55,483 bases of DNA, taken from positions 1 through 55,483 of the forward strand of contig NZ_JAQITD010000015.1 of assembly GCF_028618555.1 (NCBI RefSeq). Direction: 5' to 3'. Both the position numbers and the translations under genes were made by a program. Below the pieces are notes generated by a model that worked only from the letters and a program-made list of their open reading frames with translations, made no database searches and was not told the DNA's origin. Source of the stretch: Bartonella sp. CM31XJBT. Lineage in GTDB: Bacteria; Pseudomonadota; Alphaproteobacteria; Rhizobiales; Rhizobiaceae. Below are positions 50,451 through 55,483 of this stretch, in pieces (the stretch's first letter is position 1; every line of letters begins with the position of its first letter).

Positions 50451-51640
50451 TAGCGATCAACCTCCCCAAAAACAATATCAATCGAACCCAAAATAGCTGT
50501 AGCATCTGCCAACATATGACCTCTGGTTAAAAAATCCATAGCTTGGAGATGAGCAAACCCAGGAGCACGCAACTTGACACGATAAGGCTTATTGGTCCCA
50601 TCAGAAACAAGATAAACACCAAACTCACCCTTCGGAGCTTCCACAGCAACATATACTTCTCCAGGAGGTGTATGAAAACCTTCCGTATAGAGTTTAAAGT
50701 GATGAATCAGTGCTTCCATCGAGCTTTTCATTTCACTCCGCGTCGGTGGTACGATTTTGCGATCCAAGCTCGAAATCGGTCCATTTTTTTCAGTACTCAG
50801 TAAACGCTCCACACATTGGCGCATGATTTTCGCTGATTGACGCATTTCTTCCATACGAATAAGATAGCGATCATAACAATCGCTATTTTTACCTACAGGA
50901 ATATCGAATTCCATTTCATCGTAACATTCATAAGGCTGACTTTTACGCAAATCCCATGGAACACCAGCTCCACGAATCATAACCCCAGAAAAACCGCGTG
51001 CCCAAGCTTCATCAATACTTACAACGCCAATATCCACATTACGCTGCTTAAAAATCCGATTTGGGGTCACAAGCGCATCAAGTTTTCCGAGAGAAACAAG
51101 AAATGGATCAATAAAATCACCAATATCTTCAACTAAAGATTCTGGTAAATCTTGATGCACGCCACCGGGACGAAAATAATTTGCATGAAGACGAGCACCA
51201 CAGGCACGCTCATAAAAAATCATCAACCTTTCACGTTGCTCAAACCCCCAAAGCGGTGGTGTTAAAGCGCCAACATCCATTGCCTGTGTCGTTACATTAA
51301 GCAAATGATTAAGAATACGCCCAATTTCAGAAAACAAAACACGTATTAATTGCCCTCTTTTAGGAACTTTAATATCTAATAACTTTTCAATAGCAAGAAC
51401 AAAGGCATGTTCCTGATTCATAGGAGCAACATAATCCAAACGATCCAGATAAGGACCCGCTTGAAGATAAGTCTTTGTTTCCATTAATTTTTCAGTACCG
51501 CGATGCAACAACCCAATATGTGGATCTACACGCTCAACAACTTCACCGTCCAACTCCAGAACCATGCGCAAAACCCCATGCGCGGCAGGATGCTGCGGAC
51601 CAAAATTGATATTAAAGTTTCGAACATTGACCTCAGCCAC
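50450..51640 (-). CDS. nuoD: NADH-quinone oxidoreductase subunit D
   Basis: NuoD is the 49-kDa-type subunit that forms the quinone-binding site with NuoB. It is separate from NuoC here, not fused as in E. coli. The protein shows [16 protein letters not shown] at the N terminus and HRGTEKL. The ORF extends to a TTG at 51646; the GTG at 51640 ([18 protein letters not shown]) has AAGGGG at good spacing and matches related starts, giving 396 residues. Confidence 0.95.
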   Translation of the reverse strand: MAEVNVRNFNINFGPQHPAAHGVLRMVLELDGEVVERVDPHIGLLHRGTEKLMETKTYLQAGPYLDRLDYVAPMNQEHAFVLAIEKLLDIKVPKRGQLIRVLFSEIGRILNHLLNVTTQAMDVGALTPPLWGFEQRERLMIFYERACGARLHANYFRPGGVHQDLPESLVEDIGDFIDPFLVSLGKLDALVTPNRIFKQRNVDIGVVSIDEAWARGFSGVMIRGAGVPWDLRKSQPYECYDEMEFDIPVGKNSDCYDRYLIRMEEMRQSAKIMRQCVERLLSTEKNGPISSLDRKIVPPTRSEMKSSMEALIHHFKLYTEGFHTPPGEVYVAVEAPKGEFGVYLVSDGTNKPYRVKLRAPGFAHLQAMDFLTRGHMLADATAILGSIDIVFGEVDR

Positions 51641-51761
51641 AACCAACCCCTTGCTTTTTAAAAAACTTCATATCAAATATCAAAAAAATCTATCACGCTA
51701 AAAAATATTTAATTATTTAAGAAATACAGTACTCTAATATAATGCCTTATCAAAACCAATA

Positions 51762-52373
51762 TTATTTTTTTTCATCTGCTTTTCCATCACGTGGCAAAGT
51801 ATACTGTCCTCCTTCCCAAGGAGACAGAAAATCAAAATTACGCATCTCTTGGCGCAAAACAACAGGCTCATAAATCACCCTCTTTGCTTCATTATCATAA
51901 CGGCATTCAACAAATCCTGTCACAGGAAAGTCTTTGCGTAAAGGATATCCTTCAAACCCATAATCTGTTAAAATCCGTCTCAAATCCGGATGTCCTGAAA
52001 ATAAAATCCCATACATATCATACGTTTCTCGTTCATACCACTCTGCACCAGGATAAACCGTACAAGCTGAAGCAACAGGAGTATTTTCATCAGTACGAAC
52101 CTTTACACGTAAGCGTAAATTCTCACGAGGAGATAACAATTGGTAAGAAACATCAAAGCGCTTATCGCGAGAAGGATAATCCACACCACTAATGTCTGTA
52201 AGATTAATAAATTGACAGCGAGAATCATCTCGAACAAACATTAAGACATCGATAATTGCATCAAGACGTGCCACAATGGTCAATTCACCAAAAGCAAGAA
52301 CAGTCTCTTCAAGCTTATTTTTTAACTTGTTTTCCAAATAAGCAGCAAGTTCAACCAATGTTTCATCCACCAT
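51762..52373 (-). CDS. nuoC: NADH-quinone oxidoreductase subunit C
   Basis: NuoC is the 30-kDa-type subunit of the hydrophilic arm. The roughly 203-residue protein has the signature [20 protein letters not shown] and RKDFPVTGF. The longest ORF runs 99 bases into nuoB; the ATG at 52373 ([14 protein letters not shown]) is 14 bases after the nuoB stop and is preferred. A 121-base gap separates it from nuoD. Confidence 0.95.
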   Translation of the reverse strand: MVDETLVELAAYLENKLKNKLEETVLAFGELTIVARLDAIIDVLMFVRDDSRCQFINLTDISGVDYPSRDKRFDVSYQLLSPRENLRLRVKVRTDENTPVASACTVYPGAEWYERETYDMYGILFSGHPDLRRILTDYGFEGYPLRKDFPVTGFVECRYDNEAKRVIYEPVVLRQEMRNFDFLSPWEGGQYTLPRDGKADEKK

Positions 52374-52387
52374 GACAAGAAAACTCT

Positions 52388-52969
52388 CTATCGCTCTATG
52401 GATCCGGTACGACGGATTTTTTTCTGTAACAACAATATGCCGTATAATAATGCCTCTGCTGTAGGTGGACACCCTGGAACATATATATCGACAGGCACGA
52501 TACGATCACATCCCCGCACTACTGAATAGGAATAATGATAATATCCCCCACCGTTTGCACATGACCCCATAGAAATCACATAACGTGGCTCAGGCATCTG
52601 ATCATAAACCTTCCTTAAAGCAGGCGCCATCTTATTTGTGAGCGTACCAGCAACCACCATCACATCGGACTGGCGGGGTGAAGCTCGTGGTGCATATCCA
52701 AAACGCTCATTATCATAATGAGGCATTGAGCATTGCATCATTTCGATAGCACAACAAGCCAAACCAAAACTCATCCACATTAAAGAACCGGTACGTGCCC
52801 AAGTAATCAAAGCATCTGCCGAGGTAACTAAAAAACCCTTATCTGATAATTCAGCATTGATATCACGAAAAAACTTATCATCAGATCCTATCAGCCCACC
52901 AGTATTTGGATCAATGATTCCTTTTGGTTTTGGAGCTGTAATCGTTGAATTATTAGATCTTAATTCCAT
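52388..52969 (-). CDS. nuoB: NADH-quinone oxidoreductase subunit B ([4Fe-4S] N2)
   Basis: NuoB holds cluster N2, the last electron carrier before quinone. The 193-residue protein has the tandem cysteines in [11 protein letters not shown] plus cysteines in [15 protein letters not shown] and [12 protein letters not shown]. The first 30 or so residues are a variable tail. It overlaps the end of nuoA by 10 bases. Confidence 0.97.
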   Translation of the reverse strand: MELRSNNSTITAPKPKGIIDPNTGGLIGSDDKFFRDINAELSDKGFLVTSADALITWARTGSLMWMSFGLACCAIEMMQCSMPHYDNERFGYAPRASPRQSDVMVVAGTLTNKMAPALRKVYDQMPEPRYVISMGSCANGGGYYHYSYSVVRGCDRIVPVDIYVPGCPPTAEALLYGILLLQKKIRRTGSIER

Positions 52970-53325
52970 TCAAGGGCTCCTTTTTTCCATTCATATATAA
53001 ATCCAATAGTCAAAATCGCTAAAAACACAATCATCGACCAAAAGCCAAACATACCTATTGATTCGAATGAAACAGCCCAAGGAAAAAGAAAAGCAACTTC
53101 AAGATCAAAAATAATAAATAAAATTGATACCAAATAGAAACGAATATCAAACTTCATGCGTGCATCACTAAATGAATTAAACCCACATTCATAAGCCGAT
53201 AACTTTTCAGGATCGGGGGAACGATATGCTACAATGTAAGGTGTAATCAACAAAACTCCAGCAATAACCGCTGACACAATAATGAAAATCAAGACTGGTA
53301 AGTAAGAGCTCAATAAATAAGCCAT
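52960..53325 (-). CDS. nuoA: NADH-quinone oxidoreductase subunit A
   Basis: NuoA is a three-helix membrane subunit near the quinone channel and the first gene of the nuo operon. The 121-residue product shows [20 protein letters not shown], the conserved loop. The ORF extends 102 bases further upstream, but the ATG at 53325 ([14 protein letters not shown]) has GAGGG close before it and gives the usual N terminus. The operon promoter should lie between here and tRNA-Asp. Confidence 0.95.
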   Translation of the reverse strand: MAYLLSSYLPVLIFIIVSAVIAGVLLITPYIVAYRSPDPEKLSAYECGFNSFSDARMKFDIRFYLVSILFIIFDLEVAFLFPWAVSFESIGMFGFWSMIVFLAILTIGFIYEWKKGALEWN

Positions 53326-53623
53326 AACCCTCTTCCATCGTAACGAAATGCCTGAGTTTAACACAATGATCCAATATTGCGAGACCAAACAGACAAATTT
53401 AACAATCGCTCTATTAACTCTATTCATACTGCTTCAAAGGCATACAGAGCGATACTTTTCTTATCGGCATAGGTAACGCAGAGCAAAGAAAGACGCAAGC
53501 CCTATTCTTATAAACCATATAAAAAGAAAGAAAAAACATATTTATCCCCCAATTAAATACTCCACCACCTCACTCATAGCATATGAATACTTTAAAAAGG
53601 AAATTTCATAAGGAATCACGAAA
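53326..53623. other. Upstream region of the nuo operon
   Basis: About 300 bases lie between nuoA and tRNA-Asp, which is transcribed towards nuoA. The stretch must hold the tRNA terminator and the nuo promoter, but I could not identify either with confidence. No separate gene is seen. Confidence 0.5.
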
Positions 53624-53700
53624 TGGCGCGAGTGACGGGGCTCGAACCCGCGACCTCCGGCGTGACAGGCCAGCACTCTAACCAACTGAGCTACACCCGC
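53624..53700 (-). tRNA. tRNA-Asp (anticodon GTC)
   Basis: The minus strand folds as a 77-base cloverleaf including an encoded CCA. The acceptor stem is GCGGGTG with CACTCGC (one G-U pair), the D-stem GCTC follows U8-A9, the anticodon loop reads CTGTCAC and the T-loop TTCGAGC. The discriminator base is G, as expected for tRNA-Asp. Confidence 0.96.
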
Positions 53701-53739
53701 GCATTTTTTTTCGAACCAATTTAATTTGGTACAAGCGGT

Positions 53740-53768
53740 CGTGTAAGGGGTTCACGCGTTTATGTCAA
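53740..53768 (-). promoter_or_regulatory. Promoter of tRNA-Asp
   Basis: On the minus strand a perfect TTGACA (53768-53763, within CTTGACA as in alphaproteobacterial stable-RNA promoters) is followed after 17 bases by TACACG (53745-53740). The predicted start lies about 30 bases before the tRNA. Confidence 0.65.
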
Positions 53769-53816
53769 GAAGGATTATGCATTTTTAAAAAAAATTATCA
53801 AATACCATCTTTATTC

Positions 53817-53845
53817 TTGCGTTTAGAAAAGTTTTTCCTTAAAGA
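53817..53845 (+). promoter_or_regulatory. Candidate promoter of tRNA-Val
   Basis: TTGCGT (53817-53822) and TAAAGA (53840-53845) are separated by 17 bases and lie about 30 bases before tRNA-Val. The match is only moderate. Confidence 0.35.
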
Positions 53846-53874
53846 GTCTCCATTTAATTGCTGATCATTGCATT

Positions 53875-53950
53875 GGGCGATTAGCTCAGCTGGTAGAGCG
53901 CCTCGTTTACACCGAGGATGTCGGGAGTTCGAGTCTCTCATCGCCCACCA
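53875..53950 (+). tRNA. tRNA-Val (anticodon TAC)
   Basis: A 76-base cloverleaf with encoded CCA: acceptor stem GGGCGAT with ATCGCCC, D-arm GCTCAGCTGGTAGAGC, anticodon stem CTCG/CGAG around TTTACAC, and T-loop TTCGAGT. It faces the phage-like genes to its right, and its 3' end is a plausible integration site for a phage or island. Confidence 0.96.
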
Positions 53951-54050
53951 TATAGCTTTATATTCCTATTAAGCTTTTGATTCTTCATATGTTTTTTTAA
54001 GTGAGGGACGCGTAAATAAAAGTTAGGGAATAGGATTTTGCAACACGTCT

Positions 54051-54419
54051 CTATAGGACGCCTCTTTTTTTGCAAACTTTCTCAAGAAAGTCTTTTAATT
54101 CTGCTAAGTTTTGTTGTGAAAAATTCTCTAAATTTCTAACAAACTCACCAACAGCTTCACATCTCAACGGATCAGAAGTCTTGATTGTAAAACTTTTGCG
54201 ACAAGCATAAGCTGCTTTCCTTAAGAGTAAAGCCTTCTCTTTATCTAAACCATAAAGCTCTATGATCTTTTCCTCCAGTCCTACAGGAACAGATTTTTTG
54301 CCAATCTCGACAGAAGATAAAAATGCTACAGATATGTCTAATTTTTTAGCCATATCTAAAAGGCGTTCGGAGTGATCAATGCGAAGTTTCCGTAAAATTT
54401 TACCAAAAGATGTAACCAT
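54051..54419 (-). CDS. XRE-family helix-turn-helix regulator, phage-like
   Basis: The roughly 122-residue protein begins with an XRE/Cro-type helix-turn-helix (about 4-55: FGKILRKLRIDHSERLLDMA, then AFLSSVEIGKKSVP). A helical C-terminal part follows, ending in a basic tail. Such proteins act as repressors in phages and toxin-antitoxin systems. The longest ORF begins at a TTG overlapping the methylase gene; the ATG at 54419 (MVTSFGKIL) has AGGAC upstream and keeps the fold complete. It lies 65 bases after the methylase gene on the same strand. Confidence 0.8.
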   Translation of the reverse strand: MVTSFGKILRKLRIDHSERLLDMAKKLDISVAFLSSVEIGKKSVPVGLEEKIIELYGLDKEKALLLRKAAYACRKSFTIKTSDPLRCEAVGEFVRNLENFSQQNLAELKDFLEKVCKKRGVL

Positions 54420-54484
54420 ATAAAAAGTCCTATTAGAGAAGAAATATTTTCTTCTGATTCTAACAAATCTTTTTATGATTTTCC

Positions 54485-55270
54485 TCAATTATTGCGAATC
54501 AAGAGTTCTTTTCGGGGTGGTTTTTTAGCAAAACCAGAGGTCCAAAGGGTCTCTAATTCTAAAAAGTCAAAATCCTTAAAGATCTCTCGAACCGCATCAC
54601 AATCATTTAGACTCAAGACAAATTTGCCTTGTATGCTTTTGAGAACTTTTGCCATACTCACAAAATCATCTTCAACAAAATTCCCAGAGCTGTAACACTT
54701 CTTCTTCACTAGATAAGGCGGGTCTAGGTAAAATAAACTGTCGGGTGCATCAAATAGCTCGATAACCCGTTCCCACGACAAATTTAAGATTGTCGTATCA
54801 AGAAGCTTCTGTCTAACACGCCTCATCCTTGATAACAGCTTTTCGGGATTAAACTCTGCCGTTCTTTTCCTTCCAAAACTAAAAGAGACATAATCTTTTT
54901 TCCCATACATCACACAACGTTGGAGAAACAAAAAACGTGCGGCTCTTTCAACTTTGGAAAGGCTTTCTGGATCAATCGCCGCAAGTTCAAAAAACAACTG
55001 TCTTGAACAAACAAACCATTCTAGTCGTTTGGCTAAATCATCAAAGTTATTTTGAACACATTGAAACAGGTTCGTGATCTCTCCATTCAAATCATTAATC
55101 ACGGAATATTTTGCTGGTCTTTTATTTAGGAAAATAACACCAGAGCCTAAAAACGGTTCAACATAGGTTTCATGGTCAATATTATTTAAAATCGGTATAA
55201 TTTTCTTACGCAGATAGTGTTTACCACCCATCCACGCAAACAATGTTTGTGTAAATTCTTGTTTCATCAT
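54485..55270 (-). CDS. Dam-type DNA N6-adenine methyltransferase (D12 class), phage-like
   Basis: The 261-residue protein is an alpha-class adenine methyltransferase. FAWMGGKHYLRKKI (11-24) and EPFLGSG (38-44) bind SAM, and YLDPPY (catalytic DPPY at 183-186) lies after the target-recognition region, the order expected for Dam and DpnM relatives. All core motifs are present, so it should be active. No restriction partner is next to it; with the XRE gene and the small membrane protein it looks like an orphan phage methylase protecting phage or GTA DNA. No good ribosome site precedes the ATG pair (55270 or 55267). Confidence 0.9.
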   Translation of the reverse strand: MMKQEFTQTLFAWMGGKHYLRKKIIPILNNIDHETYVEPFLGSGVIFLNKRPAKYSVINDLNGEITNLFQCVQNNFDDLAKRLEWFVCSRQLFFELAAIDPESLSKVERAARFLFLQRCVMYGKKDYVSFSFGRKRTAEFNPEKLLSRMRRVRQKLLDTTILNLSWERVIELFDAPDSLFYLDPPYLVKKKCYSSGNFVEDDFVSMAKVLKSIQGKFVLSLNDCDAVREIFKDFDFLELETLWTSGFAKKPPRKELLIRNN

Positions 55271-55294
55271 ATTTTTAAAGGAGAGATTTGATAT

Positions 55295-55483
55295 TTAACT
55301 TTTGGTTAACCATCTTTTAAGATGTGAGAAACTATTCTCTATGGCGTCCACAAAACGGGAAAAATCTATTACAAACATAAAGACAATAAAGGCTATCAAT
55401 TTCATGATGCGTGACATCATCTTTAAACCTTGATAGGTCTCTATCATCTCGTGAAGGAGCTGTTGTTCTTTTTCTGTAAGATC
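55295..55483 (-). CDS. Partial small membrane protein, phage-like
   Basis: An open frame enters from the right edge and ends with TAA at 55297-55295; 62 codons are visible. It begins DLTEKEQQLLHEMIETYQG, has one membrane helix (MKLIAFIVFMFVIDF, about residues 27-41 of the visible part) and ends in an amphipathic basic stretch (HLKRWLTKS). The start lies outside the window. The position 24 bases before the methylase gene suggests one transcript. A holin-like or other phage membrane role is possible but unproven. Confidence 0.65.
   Translation of the reverse strand, partial: DLTEKEQQLLHEMIETYQGLKMMSRIMKLIAFIVFMFVIDFSRFVDAIENSFSHLKRWLTKS

Noticed and set aside
51791..52192. 133-codon plus-strand ORF inside nuoC
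   Set aside because: Antisense shadow of nuoC with no start signal or recognisable motif.
648..55331. 14-base repeat taagatgtgagaaa at 648-661 and 55318-55331, possibly marking transferred DNA
   Set aside because: A 14-base match between two AT-rich sites in 55 kb is expected by chance, and one copy lies within a coding frame.
1..55483. CRISPR array or insertion sequence
   Set aside because: No regularly spaced repeats, no transposase ORF and no terminal inverted repeats with target duplications were noticed anywhere in the window.

Overview
The window is an AT-rich chromosomal segment of an alphaproteobacterium of the order Rhizobiales, almost certainly a Bartonella. This rests on gene content and order, recognised by eye without a database search. 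The evidence is a rhizobial-type SUF cluster, a full fourteen-gene complex I operon running into birA and rnj, an invasion-associated locus B (IalB) family protein, long AT-rich spacers and a periplasmic Cu/Zn superoxide dismutase.

Layout. 1-0.6 kb: sodC (+). 1.1-6.9 kb: a defence island on the minus strand, with a type III methyltransferase (mod), its helicase-nuclease (res) and a winged-helix/nuclease-like protein of the HrgA type. 6.9-13.6 kb: iron-sulfur cluster assembly on the minus strand, transcribed as a NifS/IscS-like desulfurase, sufB, sufC, sufD, sufS, sufT. 13.8-16.7 kb: alpha/beta hydrolase, tyrS and bcp (+). 17-22.2 kb: prfB with an intact programmed +1 frameshift, then penicillin-binding protein 1A and a cell-wall amidase (all -). 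22.2-25.4 kb: rne (+) with a long leader. 25.5-28.5 kb: IalB-like gene (-), a 1.5 kb AT-rich stretch with no convincing gene, and a secreted coiled-coil protein of unknown function (-). 28.8-37.8 kb: mfd, sdhE, lolD, lolC/E, proS and rnj (-). 37.9-53.3 kb: birA and nuoN to nuoA (-; transcription runs nuoA to nuoN, then birA and rnj). 53.6-54.0 kb: tRNA-Asp (-) and tRNA-Val (+). 54.05-55.48 kb: the edge of a phage-like segment with an XRE regulator, a Dam-type adenine methylase and a truncated one-helix membrane protein (-).

Most of the window is core housekeeping: respiration (nuo), Fe-S assembly (suf) that can supply the many clusters of complex I, translation (tyrS, proS, prfB), RNA decay (rne, rnj), envelope building (PBP1A, amidase, Lol) and repair (mfd). 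Accessory DNA sits at the two ends: the restriction-modification island next to sufT, and the phage-like genes next to tRNA-Val.

The points most worth a second look are the HrgA-like putative nuclease with its own promoter beside mod-res, the rne leader (extended -10, 16-base perfect palindrome, overlapping upstream ORF), a probable frameshift in an AT tract at the 3' end of the secreted coiled-coil gene, and the tRNA-adjacent XRE/Dam pair. Several starts were moved from longer ORFs with TTG or GTG starts to better-supported internal starts; each case is noted. I found no clearly unprecedented system; the HrgA/mod/res arrangement is the nearest candidate.
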